Shown here piece by piece: positions 52,437-61,146 of a stretch of DNA of 64,000 nt. The notes below the pieces were generated by a model, which saw only the letters and a program-made list of their open reading frames with translations, was not told the DNA's origin and searched no databases. The first letter of the stretch is position 1, and each line of letters opens with the position of its first letter. A program made the position numbers and the translations under genes. Origin of the DNA: Maritimibacter sp. (lineage in GTDB: Bacteria > Pseudomonadota > Alphaproteobacteria > Rhodobacterales > Rhodobacteraceae); the NCBI GenBank assembly GCA_017792445.1, contig CP051232.1, positions 558,001-622,000 on the forward strand. The letters run 5' to 3'.

Positions 52437-53411
52437 TCAGTCCGACAGATCGTCCTCGATGTAGGCCCGCACGATGGCGTCGAAATTCGAGTCCGCGACA
52501 AAGCCCAGCGCCAGTGCGCGCTGCGGGTCGAAGTCGCGCGCCCAGCCGCCGACGATCCGCTGGATCGTCTCGTTCGGCTCGCGCCGGATCAGGGCCACCG
52601 CCTTGTCGCCCGCCGCCGAGCGCAGTGATTCGATCTGCTCGGCCACCGTGCAGCTGACACCCGGCATCGACAGCGCGCGGTTGTCGCCCAGCAGCGCGGT
52701 ATCCAGCCCGGCCGCGTGGATCAGGAAACCCACCGCCGTCCGGGGCGAGGCGTGCCAGTGCCGCACCGTATCGTCCACCGGCAGGATCGCCTCCTGCCCG
52801 TTCAGCGGCTCGCGGATGATGCCCGAGAAGAAAGACGACGCCGCGAGGTTCGCCTTGCCCGGCCGCACCACGATGGTCGGCAGGCGGATCGAGATCGCCT
52901 CGACGATGCCCCGGCGCCCGAGGTCGTTCATCATCAATTCGGCGCAGGCCTTCTGCGCGCCATAGGACGTCTGCGGCGTCAGCGGCTGGTTGTCGGGAAT
53001 CCGGTCGGGGAACGGAGGGCCGAACACCGCGATGGACGAGGTGAACACCACCCGCGGCACATAGGCGCCGCCCGAGACGCGATGCTCTTCCTCCAGCTTC
53101 ATCCCGAAGTGCAGGAACGCCGCGCCGTTGATCAGCCAGCCCTTCTGGAAGTCCGATTCCGACTCGCCCGACACAATGGCCGCAAGGTGGAAGATCACGT
53201 CGAACCGGGCCGCGACAAGCGCGTCGATGTCGTCGAAATTGCCCAGCTGGCCGACGATCCGTTCCGCGGCCGGAGCCCCCGCTTCGGGATAGGCCATGTC
53301 GAACAGCGTCACCTCGATGTCGGTGTCGCCGTCCAGCCCTTCGGCGCTTAGCCGATGGGCCAGCTTCTGGCCGACCATGCCTCCGCCACCGATGATCAGA
53401 ACCCTGCGCAT
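52437..53411 (-). CDS. denD: DenD-like sugar-acid dehydrogenase (NAD-dependent epimerase/dehydratase family)
   Basis: 324 residues, start at 53411 after GGAGGAG. Extended-SDR fold with NAD motif RVLIIGGGGMVGQKLAH, FHLAAIVSGESE, and active site VVFTSSIAVFGPP with YGAQKACAEL (Tyr and Lys). The pattern agrees with D-erythronate dehydrogenase, which oxidises the C2 hydroxyl of a C4 sugar acid. Its usual partners DenO/OtnK-type kinases are not next to it, so the substrate may differ. Divergent from the SDR gene. Confidence 0.75.
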   Translation of the reverse strand: MRRVLIIGGGGMVGQKLAHRLSAEGLDGDTDIEVTLFDMAYPEAGAPAAERIVGQLGNFDDIDALVAARFDVIFHLAAIVSGESESDFQKGWLINGAAFLHFGMKLEEEHRVSGGAYVPRVVFTSSIAVFGPPFPDRIPDNQPLTPQTSYGAQKACAELMMNDLGRRGIVEAISIRLPTIVVRPGKANLAASSFFSGIIREPLNGQEAILPVDDTVRHWHASPRTAVGFLIHAAGLDTALLGDNRALSMPGVSCTVAEQIESLRSAAGDKAVALIRREPNETIQRIVGGWARDFDPQRALALGFVADSNFDAIVRAYIEDDLSD

Positions 53412-53454
53412 GGCCACTCTCCTCCTCGTGCCGTGTCAATCGCCGGCGACCCTA

Positions 53455-53470
53455 GCTTTTTGCAAAGCTT
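53455..53470. promoter_or_regulatory. Inverted repeat in the denD/SDR divergent region
   Basis: AGCTTT-TTGC-AAAGCT is a perfect inverted repeat, with TTTGCAAA inside (53460-53467). It is 44 bases from the denD-type start and 80 from the SDR start. Its TTGCAA core recalls the site at 51511-51520, so the same GntR protein may bind both. Confidence 0.45.
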
Positions 53471-53549
53471 TGGAATAGGCCTGATGTGCGCTAACGGAAA
53501 CCGGACCGGATGCGCCCGTTCCGACTAGCGTTCCATTGGGAGGAAATGC

Positions 53550-54287
53550 ATGACGAAACAACGCCTTGAGGGCAAGCGCGCGCTCGTGACCGCGGCAGGC
53601 CAGGGGATTGGGCTTGCCTCGGTTCTGGCGATGGCCGACGAGGGCGCGACCGTCTTCGCGACCGACGTGAACGAGGCCGCGCTGGCCGAAATCGACCACC
53701 CGAACATCGAGACCTTCGTGCTGAACGTGCTCGACGACGCAAGCGTTAAGGCGGGGATCGAAAGGGCGCAGCCGGACGTGCTGTTCAACTGCGCGGGCTT
53801 CGTCCACAACGGTACGATTCTCGAGGCGACCGATGACGAATGGGACTTTGCCTTCGACCTGAACGCCAAGGCGCAGTTCCACACCATCCGCGCGGCGCTG
53901 CCCGGCATGCTGGAGCGCGGCGGCGGCTCGATCATCAACATGTCCTCTGTCGCTTCCTCGGTGACCGCACCGCCGAACCGGTTCATCTACACCGCGTCCA
54001 AGGCCGCGGTCGTCGGCATCACCAAGTCGGTCGCGATGGACTATGTGACCAAGGGCATCCGCTGCAACTGCATCTGCCCCGGCACCGTCGACAGCCCCTC
54101 GCTGCACGAACGCCTGCAGGCCACCGGCGATTACGAGGCCGCGCTTGCCGCCTTCAACGCGCGCCAGCCGATGGGCCGCATCGCCCGCGCCGAGGAGATC
54201 GCCGCACTGGTGGTCTACCTCGCCTCCGACGACTCCAGCTACACCACAGGCCAGGCGCACGTCATCGACGGCGGCTGGTCGATCTGA
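53550..54287 (+). CDS. SDR dehydrogenase, probably 2-keto-3-deoxyaldonate 4-dehydrogenase
   Basis: 245 residues, ATG after GGGAGGAAA. Classical SDR: cofactor loop VTAAGQGIGLASV, NCAGFVHNG, catalytic Ser in NMSSVAS, and YTASKAAVVG with Tyr and Lys. The C-terminus GQAHVIDGGWSI is typical. Members near this pattern act as 2-keto-3-deoxy-L-fuconate dehydrogenases, oxidising C4 to a 2,4-diketo acid. The dehydratase and FAH hydrolase next to it support that role. NAD is favoured by the Asp at the end of the second strand (ATDVNEA). Confidence 0.85.
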   Translation: MTKQRLEGKRALVTAAGQGIGLASVLAMADEGATVFATDVNEAALAEIDHPNIETFVLNVLDDASVKAGIERAQPDVLFNCAGFVHNGTILEATDDEWDFAFDLNAKAQFHTIRAALPGMLERGGGSIINMSSVASSVTAPPNRFIYTASKAAVVGITKSVAMDYVTKGIRCNCICPGTVDSPSLHERLQATGDYEAALAAFNARQPMGRIARAEEIAALVVYLASDDSSYTTGQAHVIDGGWSI

Positions 54288-54302
54288 CGGGGACACAGCC
54301 AG

Positions 54303-56087
54303 ATGACCGACAAACCGAAACTCCGTTCTCGCCAGTGGTTCAACAACCCTGACGACCGCGAGATGACCGCGCTGTATCTCGAGCGCTACCTGAACTACGG
54401 CCTGACCCGCGAAGAGCTGCAGTCCGACAAGCCGATCATCGGCATCGCCCAGACCGGCAGCGACCTGTCGCCCTGCAACCGGCACCATATCGAACTGTCC
54501 AAGCGCGTGCGTGACGGCATCGCCGCCGCCGGCGGCACCACGATGGAGATCCCGGTTCATCCGATCCAGGAGACCGGCAAGCGGCCCACCGCGTCGCTCG
54601 ACCGCAACCTTGCCTACCTGAGCCTCGTCGAGTCGCTGTTCGGCTACCCGATCGACGGCGTTGTCCTGAACATCGGCTGCGACAAGACCACGCCCGCCCT
54701 TCTGATGGCCTGCGCCACCGTGGGCATCCCGGCGATCGCGCTGTCGGTCGGCCCGATGCTGAACGGCTGGTTCCGCGGCGAGCGCACCGGGTCGGGCACC
54801 ATCGTCTGGAAAGCGCGCGAATTGCACGCCGCGGGCGAGATCGACGACGACCAGTTCATGGAACTGGTGGCCTCGTCCGCGCCTTCGACCGGCTACTGCA
54901 ACACGATGGGCACCGCGACCACGATGAACTCGCTGGCCGAGGCGCTGGGGATGCAGCTGCCCGGCTCAGCCGCCATCCCGGCGCCGTATCGAGAGCGCGG
55001 GCAGATCGCCTATCAGACCGGCAAGCGCATCGTCGAGATGGTCGAAGAGGACCTGACACCGAAAAAGATCATGACCCGCGAGGCTTTCGAGAACGCCATC
55101 GTGGTGAACTCGGCCATCGGCGGCTCGACCAACGCGCCGATCCACCTGAACGGCGTCGCCCGCCACCTGGGTGTCGAACTGGACAACGACGACTGGCAAC
55201 GGCTGGGCTACAAGGTCCCGCTGCTGGTGAACCTGCAGCCCGCGGGCGAATACCTTGGCGAAGACTATCACCGCGCGGGCGGCGTGCCCGCCGTGATCGC
55301 GGAACTGCTGGAAGCCGGGCTGCTGCCGCACCCGGACGCGCTGACCGCGAACGGCAAGACGATGGGCGAGAACTGCGAGGGCAAACGCTCGATCAACACC
55401 GACGTCATCAAGACCGTCGCCGCGCCGATGCTGAAGGACGCGGGCTTCCTGAACCTGAAGGGCAACCTGTTCGACAGCGCGATCATGAAGACCAGCGTGA
55501 TCTCGCAGGAGTTCCGTCAGCGTTATCTCGAGAACCTGGACGACCCGATGGCCTTCGAGGGCCGCGCGATCGTGTTCGACTCGATCGAGGACTATCACAA
55601 GCGGATCGACGACCCGGCGCTGGAAATCGACGAGCACTGCATCCTGATCATGCGCGGCGCCGGACCCATCGGCTATCCCGGCGGCGCCGAGGTGGTGAAC
55701 ATGCGCCCGCCCGCGTATCTGCTGAAGAAGGGCATCAAGGCGCTGCCCTGCGTCGGCGACGGGCGGCAGTCGGGCACCTCCGGTTCGCCCTCGATCCTGA
55801 ACGCCTCGCCCGAGGCGGCGGATGGCGGCGGGCTTGGCCTTGTGCAGACCGGCGACCGGGTGCGGATCGACCTGAACAAGTGCACCGCGGACATGGACGT
55901 GCCCGCGGACGAACTGGCGAAACGCGCAAGCGCGCTTGGCACCCATCCCTACGCACCCGAAAGCCAGTCGCCGTGGCAGGAGATCTTCCGCGAGAAGGTC
56001 GAGCCGTTCTCGAAGGGCATGACCCTGAAGGGCGCCGACGCCTACAAGGACATTGCGCGCAAGTACACGCCACGCGACAACCACTGA
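54303..56087 (+). CDS. Aldonate dehydratase, IlvD/EDD family
   Basis: 594 residues, the usual size of pentonate dehydratases. It dehydrates a sugar acid (arabinonate-, xylonate- or similar) to the 2-keto-3-deoxy acid using an iron-sulfur cluster and Mg. Cluster cysteines are Cys58 ([10 protein letters not shown]), Cys126 ([10 protein letters not shown]) and Cys199 ([16 protein letters not shown]), the spacing known for the [2Fe-2S] aldonate dehydratases. C-terminal [20 protein letters not shown] carries the catalytic Ser region. It is 15 bases after the SDR gene. The substrate's stereochemistry cannot be read. Confidence 0.9.
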   Translation: MTDKPKLRSRQWFNNPDDREMTALYLERYLNYGLTREELQSDKPIIGIAQTGSDLSPCNRHHIELSKRVRDGIAAAGGTTMEIPVHPIQETGKRPTASLDRNLAYLSLVESLFGYPIDGVVLNIGCDKTTPALLMACATVGIPAIALSVGPMLNGWFRGERTGSGTIVWKARELHAAGEIDDDQFMELVASSAPSTGYCNTMGTATTMNSLAEALGMQLPGSAAIPAPYRERGQIAYQTGKRIVEMVEEDLTPKKIMTREAFENAIVVNSAIGGSTNAPIHLNGVARHLGVELDNDDWQRLGYKVPLLVNLQPAGEYLGEDYHRAGGVPAVIAELLEAGLLPHPDALTANGKTMGENCEGKRSINTDVIKTVAAPMLKDAGFLNLKGNLFDSAIMKTSVISQEFRQRYLENLDDPMAFEGRAIVFDSIEDYHKRIDDPALEIDEHCILIMRGAGPIGYPGGAEVVNMRPPAYLLKKGIKALPCVGDGRQSGTSGSPSILNASPEAADGGGLGLVQTGDRVRIDLNKCTADMDVPADELAKRASALGTHPYAPESQSPWQEIFREKVEPFSKGMTLKGADAYKDIARKYTPRDNH

Positions 56088-56149
56088 ATCGATACCCCTG
56101 AATTTTAAGAAAGTTCGCCGCCAGACGGCGAAGAGAGAGGAGACTGACC

Positions 56150-56998
56150 ATGAAACTGTGCCGCTACGGAGCCCCGGGCGAAGAAAAGCCCGGCCTGATC
56201 GACGCCGACGGCAACCTGCGCGACCTGTCGCCCCACGTCCATGACATCGCGGGCGCCGCGTTGTCCGACGAAGGGCTGGCCCGCCTGCGCGGGATCGACG
56301 TGAACTCGCTGTCGATCGTCAAGACCACCCCCCGCTTCGGCCCCTGCGTCGGCGGCACCCGCAAGTTCATGTGCATCGGCCTGAACTATTCCGACCACGC
56401 CGCCGAAACCGGCGCGGACATTCCGGAAAACCCGATCCTGTTCATGAAGGCCATCTCGGCCATCGTCGGCCCGAACGACGACGTGGTGATGCCGCGCGGC
56501 TCGACCCATACCGATTGGGAAGTCGAACTGGGCGTCGTGATCGGCAAGAACTGCAAGTACGTCTCGGAGGAAGAGGCGCTGGACTACGTCGCCGGTTATT
56601 GCACCATCAACGACGTGTCCGAACGCCACTTCCAGGCGAAGATCTCGGGCCAGTGGACCAAGGGCAAGTCCTGCGACACCTTCGGCCCGACCGGCCCGTG
56701 GCTGGTGACCCGCGACGAGATCGAGGACGTGCAGAACCTCGATATGTGGCTCGACGTGAACGGCAAGCGGATGCAGACCGGGAACACCAACACGATGATC
56801 TTCACCGTGGCGCAGATCATCAGCCACCTCAGCCAGCTGTTCACGCTGGAACCGGGCGACGTGATCTCGACCGGTACGCCTCCGGGTGTCGGCATGGGCA
56901 TCAAGCCCGAGCCGGTCTACCTGAAGGAAGGTGACGTGATGGAGCTTGAGATCGCCGGCCTCGGCAAGCAGCGCCAGACCGTGAAGGCCGACGTATGA
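56150..56998 (+). CDS. Fumarylacetoacetate hydrolase-family enzyme (2,4-diketo-3-deoxyaldonate hydrolase)
   Basis: 282 residues. Metal site: THTDWEVELGVVIGKN with the E-x-E pair and a later Asp, and the family stretch FMCIGLNYSDHAAETGADIP. Also NDVSERHFQAKISGQWTKGKS and STGTPPGVGMG. These agree well with 2,4-diketo-3-deoxy-L-fuconate hydrolase, which cleaves the diketo acid to pyruvate and L-lactate; with a pentose acid the product would be pyruvate and glycolate. It follows the dehydratase and overlaps the next gene by four bases. Confidence 0.88.
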   Translation: MKLCRYGAPGEEKPGLIDADGNLRDLSPHVHDIAGAALSDEGLARLRGIDVNSLSIVKTTPRFGPCVGGTRKFMCIGLNYSDHAAETGADIPENPILFMKAISAIVGPNDDVVMPRGSTHTDWEVELGVVIGKNCKYVSEEEALDYVAGYCTINDVSERHFQAKISGQWTKGKSCDTFGPTGPWLVTRDEIEDVQNLDMWLDVNGKRMQTGNTNTMIFTVAQIISHLSQLFTLEPGDVISTGTPPGVGMGIKPEPVYLKEGDVMELEIAGLGKQRQTVKADV

Positions 56999-57942
56999 GC
57001 GGCAAGCCGGACGCCATCGTTCTGGGCACCGTGACCGAGCGGATGCGCGCCCGGCTCGACGAAAAGTTCACCGTCCACGCCCCCGGCGCGGGCGGTGTAC
57101 CGGAGGCGCTGCTGGGCGCCTCCTACATCTGCTGCGGACAGGGCGGTGCCTCCGTGCGCGCCGCGCAGATCGACGCGATGCCCGATCTCAAGATCATCTC
57201 GAACTTCGGGGTCGGCTACGACAACATCGACGCGGCCCACGCGGCCTCGAAGGGTGTGATCGTCTCGCATACGCCGGACGTGCTGAACGACGAGGTCACG
57301 AATACCGCGATCCTGCTGATGCTCGCCGCCGCGCGCAACTTCCGCCATGACGAGGACTGGGCCCGCTCCGGCACGTGGGAGAAACAGGGCGCCGCGCCGC
57401 TGTCCCGCTCGGTGAAGGGCGCGACGGTCGGCATTCTCGGACTGGGCCGCATCGGCGAGGCGCTGGCCGAAAAGCTGGGCGCGTTCGGGGTGAAGGTGGT
57501 CTATCACAACCGGTCCAGGAAGGACGTGCCCTACGCCTATTACGCCGACCTTGAAGAGATGGCCCGCGACGCGGATATCCTGATCTCGGTCGCGCCGGGC
57601 GGAGCCTCGACCCATCACATCGTCAACGCTCAGGTGATGGAAGCGCTGGGGCCCGATGGCCTGCTGATCAACGTCGGCCGCGGCAGCGTGGTCGACGAGA
57701 CCGCGCTGGTCGCCGCTCTCGAGTCGTGCAAACTCGGCGCCGCCGCGCTCGACGTGTTCGAGGAAGAGCCCAAGATCCCCGACGCGCTGAAGGCGATGGA
57801 CAACGTCGTGCTGCTGCCCCACGTCGGCAGCGCCACGGTCGAAACCCGCGCGGCGATGGGCGATCTCGTGGTCGACAACCTGATCGACATGCTCGAGACC
57901 GGCAAGGCGCGGACCCCCGTGCCGGAGTGCCGGGATCTCTGA
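56995..57942 (+). CDS. D-2-hydroxyacid dehydrogenase (glyoxylate/hydroxypyruvate reductase-like)
   Basis: 315 residues. NAD(P) motif VGILGLGRIGEALAEKLG, active-site Arg in SVAPGG-x-STHH region and INVGRGSVVDE, and catalytic His in LLPHVGSATVETR. Members interconvert glycolate/glyoxylate or lactate/pyruvate. In this operon it would process the short acid released by the hydrolase. Four-base ATGA overlap with the hydrolase gene. A palindromic repeat follows the stop. Confidence 0.87.
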   Translation: MSGKPDAIVLGTVTERMRARLDEKFTVHAPGAGGVPEALLGASYICCGQGGASVRAAQIDAMPDLKIISNFGVGYDNIDAAHAASKGVIVSHTPDVLNDEVTNTAILLMLAAARNFRHDEDWARSGTWEKQGAAPLSRSVKGATVGILGLGRIGEALAEKLGAFGVKVVYHNRSRKDVPYAYYADLEEMARDADILISVAPGGASTHHIVNAQVMEALGPDGLLINVGRGSVVDETALVAALESCKLGAAALDVFEEEPKIPDALKAMDNVVLLPHVGSATVETRAAMGDLVVDNLIDMLETGKARTPVPECRDL

Positions 57943-57951
57943 GAAAGAAGG

Positions 57952-58083
57952 AAGCGAGGGGCCAGCCCCTCGCGCTCCCCGGGATATTTCCGGACCAAAG
58001 AAGACCCGCCGACCGCGCCCTGCTTCTTCTCTTTGCAAATACCTCGGGGGAGTCCCGCACAGCGGGACGGGGGCAGCGCCCCC
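57952..58083. repeat. Modular palindromic repeat, copy 3
   Basis: Between two convergent genes. Module A: GCGAGGGGC-CA-GCCCCTCGC (57954-57973), identical to the other copies. Module B: left arm CCCCGGGATATTTCCGGACC, right arm GCTTCTTCTCTTTG then AAATACCTCGGGGG. Module C: GTCCCGC-ACA-GCGGGAC (58052-58068), different in sequence from copy 2 yet fully paired. Module D: GGGGGC-AGC-GCCCCC (58069-58083), as in copy 2. Confidence 0.87.
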
Positions 58084-58090
58084 TCCCCGC

Positions 58091-58807
58091 TCAGGGCCGG
58101 GTGTCCGGGCCCAGGTCTTCGTTCAGCCGCGCCATGAAATCGCGGGTTTTCAGCCCCGGCGGGATCGGCGGACAAATCCGCACATCGACGGTTCCGGGGC
58201 GTTTCAGCCAGGACCTGTGCGGCCAGAGATCGCCCGAGTTCAGCGTCACCGGCACGCAGGGAACGCCCAACTGGCGATAGATCACCGCCACGCCCGCCTG
58301 CAACTGGTCGCGCCGCGCGGGATCGCGCGTGCCCGACGGGAAGATCAGCACCCGCCTGCCCGCATCCACCGCTGACCGCGCCTGTGCAAAGGACCGCTTC
58401 GCCGCTTCAAGGTTGCCGCTGCGGTCGATGCCGATATAGCCAAGCTTGCGCGCGACAGCTCCCGCCAGCGGGTAGGTCAGGATCTCCTGCTTCAGCATCA
58501 CCGCCGGGTTGCCAAGTCGGATGGGCAGAAACAGGGTTTCCCACATCGCCTCGTGCCGGGCGGCGATCAGGCTGGGACCGGGCCCGAGGTTCCCGGCGCC
58601 CGTGACCCGCACTTTCTGGCCGCAGATCACGCGCAGCAGGAACAGCTGGATCGCGACGTAGGCGCGCAGGACCGGCCATGCCCATGACATCGGCGCGGCC
58701 AGCAGAACGGTGGCCGGCAGGAAACACAGCGTTACCGCCACGGAAAGCAGAAAATACAACGCGCTCCGTGCTCTGATTATCGCCGGTGCGAGAGTTAAAC
58801 CGGTCAT
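58091..58807 (-). CDS. 1-acyl-glycerol-3-phosphate acyltransferase-like (PlsC family)
   Basis: 238 residues from ATG 58807; a longer frame to 58912 has no homology and runs against the acyl carrier protein gene. One or two membrane segments (about residues 12-60), then the acyltransferase motif H-x4-E (ARHEAMWET), seen as HQSAWET in other alphaproteobacteria, and FPSGTRDPAR, the FPEGTR block. It acylates a lysophospholipid-like acceptor at the membrane. It is divergent from the ACP/ketosynthase/MaoC genes, 66 bases apart. It may be a second PlsC for a special lipid. Confidence 0.85.
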   Translation of the reverse strand: MTGLTLAPAIIRARSALYFLLSVAVTLCFLPATVLLAAPMSWAWPVLRAYVAIQLFLLRVICGQKVRVTGAGNLGPGPSLIAARHEAMWETLFLPIRLGNPAVMLKQEILTYPLAGAVARKLGYIGIDRSGNLEAAKRSFAQARSAVDAGRRVLIFPSGTRDPARRDQLQAGVAVIYRQLGVPCVPVTLNSGDLWPHRSWLKRPGTVDVRICPPIPPGLKTRDFMARLNEDLGPDTRP

Positions 58808-58873
58808 GGTTATTGCATTCCCCGCCTTGATGCTTGAGAAATGGCGCCGGGCCTTATCGCGCAGGGAGCGCAG

Positions 58874-59146
58874 ATGCGCAACGTCGACGCCAACACCGAA
58901 AAACTCGAGCAAGAGCTTCTGGATCTCGTCGCCGAGGAAGGCATGATCGAGCGCGAGACGCTGACGCCCGAGGCCGCGCTGGCCGATCTCGATATCGCGT
59001 CCGCCGACTTCATCATGATCCTGATGGCGATCGAGGAAAAATACGGTGTCTACATCTCGGTCGATAACGAGATGACCGAGCTGAAGACCGTTCAGGACCT
59101 GCTCGCCGTGGCATCGAGGAAGATCCGGGAAAAATCCGACGCATGA
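58874..59146 (+). CDS. Acyl carrier protein
   Basis: 90 residues. The phosphopantetheine site is Ser43 in LDIASADFIMILMAIEEKYG, where the usual DSL is ASA; spacing from Ser to the EE of helix II is exactly that of AcpP. The N-terminus has acidic helix I (LEQELLDLVAEE). The start at 58874 follows GGGAG; ATG 58841 is possible. Its divergent Ser context suggests a dedicated ACP for the neighbouring ketosynthase, with which it overlaps by four bases. Confidence 0.88.
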   Translation: MRNVDANTEKLEQELLDLVAEEGMIERETLTPEAALADLDIASADFIMILMAIEEKYGVYISVDNEMTELKTVQDLLAVASRKIREKSDA

Positions 59147-60375
59147 CGGACCGCCGCATCGTCATTACCGGGGCCGGGGCGTTTTCGCCCTGCGGGTCCG
59201 GGGTCGACGCCCTTTGGACCGCGGCGCGTGACGGCAGGTCCGGCGCGCGCGAGCTTCGTTTCGACACGATCCCCGACCAGAAGGTGACCCGCGCGGCCTA
59301 TATCTCGGACGCCGAGTACGAGGCCGCCGCGACGGGCGCGAAGCCCCGGTTCCAGGATCGCGTGACCGGCTTCGCACTGGTCGCCGCCGCCGAGGCCGTG
59401 GCGCAGGCGGGCCTGTCCGACGAACATTTCGGCGAAGAGTGCGGCGTGATCGTCGGCTCCGGCTTCGGCGGCGCCGAGACGCTGGACATCAACTACCGCA
59501 AGTTCTCGGAACAGCATCTGACCGGCGTCACCCAGCGCATGGACGCGATGTCGATCCCGAAGATCATGACCAACGCCGCCGCGTCGTGGATCTCGATGAC
59601 CTATGGCGCGCGCGGGCCGCTGTACTGCAATTCCACCGCCTGTTCGTCGGCAAGCCAGTCCATCGGGCTGGCCTATCAGTTGATGAAGGGCGGCGCGATG
59701 GACCGCTGCATCACCGGCGGGACCGAAGCCTGCGTGGTGCCCGGCGTGTTCCGCGCGTGGGAGATCCTGCGCGTGCTGTCGCCCGACGCCTGCCGCCCGT
59801 TCTCGCGCGACCGCAATGGCATGATGCTGGGCGAAGGCGCCGGGGTCCTGGTCCTTGAAACGCTGGAAGCCGCCGAAGCGCGTGGGGCGACGCCGCTGGC
59901 CGAGATCGTCGGCTACGGCACCACCTCGGATGCGGGCGACCTTTTGCGCCCCGATCCGGACGGCGCAGCGCGATCCATGAGCCGCGCGATCCGGGATGCG
60001 GGCGTCGATCCGTCCGAGATCGGCTATGTCAACGCGCATGGCACCGCGACAGTGGCGAACGACCTGTCCGAGACGCAGGCGATGCGGAACGTGTTCGGCA
60101 ACGCGTTCGAGGGGCTGGCCGTGTCGTCTACAAAGCCGGTTCACGGCCATGCGCTTGGCGCGGCCGGGGCGCTGGAGACAATCATCACGCTGGAATCGCT
60201 ACGGGCCGGGCTGGCGCCGCCTTCCGGCAACTTCAATGAAACCGACCCAGCCATCGGCTTCGAGCCGGTGCATGGCGAGGCGCGGGAGTATGCGCAGGAT
60301 TTCGCGCTGACCAACTCGTTCGCCTTCGGCGGCATCAACGCCTCGCTCATCCTGGGCAGCGCTGCGCGGCTCTGA
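59143..60375 (+). CDS. Beta-ketoacyl-ACP synthase (KAS II/FabF-like)
   Basis: 410 residues, thiolase fold. Catalytic Cys167 (NSTACSSASQ), His299 (VNAHGTATVANDLSE) and Lys331/His336 (STKPVHGHALGAAG) are complete, so it should condense acyl-ACP with malonyl-ACP. It differs from housekeeping FabF in several blocks, e.g. KFSEQHLTGVTQRM. ATGA overlap with the ACP gene implies a matched pair. Confidence 0.9.
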   Translation: MTDRRIVITGAGAFSPCGSGVDALWTAARDGRSGARELRFDTIPDQKVTRAAYISDAEYEAAATGAKPRFQDRVTGFALVAAAEAVAQAGLSDEHFGEECGVIVGSGFGGAETLDINYRKFSEQHLTGVTQRMDAMSIPKIMTNAAASWISMTYGARGPLYCNSTACSSASQSIGLAYQLMKGGAMDRCITGGTEACVVPGVFRAWEILRVLSPDACRPFSRDRNGMMLGEGAGVLVLETLEAAEARGATPLAEIVGYGTTSDAGDLLRPDPDGAARSMSRAIRDAGVDPSEIGYVNAHGTATVANDLSETQAMRNVFGNAFEGLAVSSTKPVHGHALGAAGALETIITLESLRAGLAPPSGNFNETDPAIGFEPVHGEAREYAQDFALTNSFAFGGINASLILGSAARL

Positions 60376-60381
60376 ACGGGC

Positions 60382-61143
60382 GTGACCGAGGTTCCCGACA
60401 TCACGGCGACCCTGCCCCGTGGCCTGACGTCCAGCACGGTGGACGCGATGGCGGCGCTTGTCGGCGAGATCGCCGCACGCCCCTTGGCCGCCCCGCCGTG
60501 GCTTGCCCCCGCCCTGCTGTTCGCCGATCCCGACCTTCAGGTGCGGCTTGACCTGCCCCGGCCTGGGCCGGACGAGGTTCTGATCCACGAACACCAAAGC
60601 CTCGAGATTGCGGCGCCCCTGCCGCTCGACACGCCGTTGACGGCGGCGGTGACGACGAAGCGGGACGCAGGGATGGCCGACTATCGCTTTACGCTAAGCG
60701 ACGCCGTCACGCTGGGCACGGTGTTGCGCCTGTTCCCGCTTGCGGCCCTGGCGGATGCAGAGCCCGCCCCGTTCCGGCCGCAGATGCTGAAAGACACCGC
60801 CGTTTCGGGGGCCTTCGCAATCACGCAGGCGCAGACGGACCGCTACCTTGCGCTGTCGGGCGACGGCAACCCGATCCACAGCGATCCAGAGGCCGCCCGC
60901 GCGCTTGGGCTGTCCGCGCCGGTCGTGCCGGGCGTGCTGCTGTTGTCGCTGGTGCAGCCAGCGGTCGAGGCCGCTTTTCCCGGCGCCCGGCTCGCCATGC
61001 TGAAATGCCGGTTCATGGCGCCGCTGGAGATGGGCGATCCATTCCGCATTGCGCTACAAAAGCGCAACGAGGGCCGCGTTCGCGCCTTCCTTCTTGGCGC
61101 TGCCGACCGTGCGTTGGCGCTGGCCGACGTGCGGCTGGGCTGA
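60382..61143 (+). CDS. MaoC-like hot-dog dehydratase
   Basis: 253 residues, GTG start at 60382, six bases after the ketosynthase stop. The N-terminal half is a degenerate hot-dog fold; the C-terminal half has the hydratase-2 motif YLALSGDGNPIHSDPEAARA with Asp and His, then VVPGVLLLSL. It likely acts on beta-hydroxyacyl thioesters made by the neighbouring ketosynthase. A ketoreductase and enoyl reductase are missing and would come from the general fatty acid set. Confidence 0.82.
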   Translation: MTEVPDITATLPRGLTSSTVDAMAALVGEIAARPLAAPPWLAPALLFADPDLQVRLDLPRPGPDEVLIHEHQSLEIAAPLPLDTPLTAAVTTKRDAGMADYRFTLSDAVTLGTVLRLFPLAALADAEPAPFRPQMLKDTAVSGAFAITQAQTDRYLALSGDGNPIHSDPEAARALGLSAPVVPGVLLLSLVQPAVEAAFPGARLAMLKCRFMAPLEMGDPFRIALQKRNEGRVRAFLLGAADRALALADVRLG

Positions 61144-61146
61144 CGC

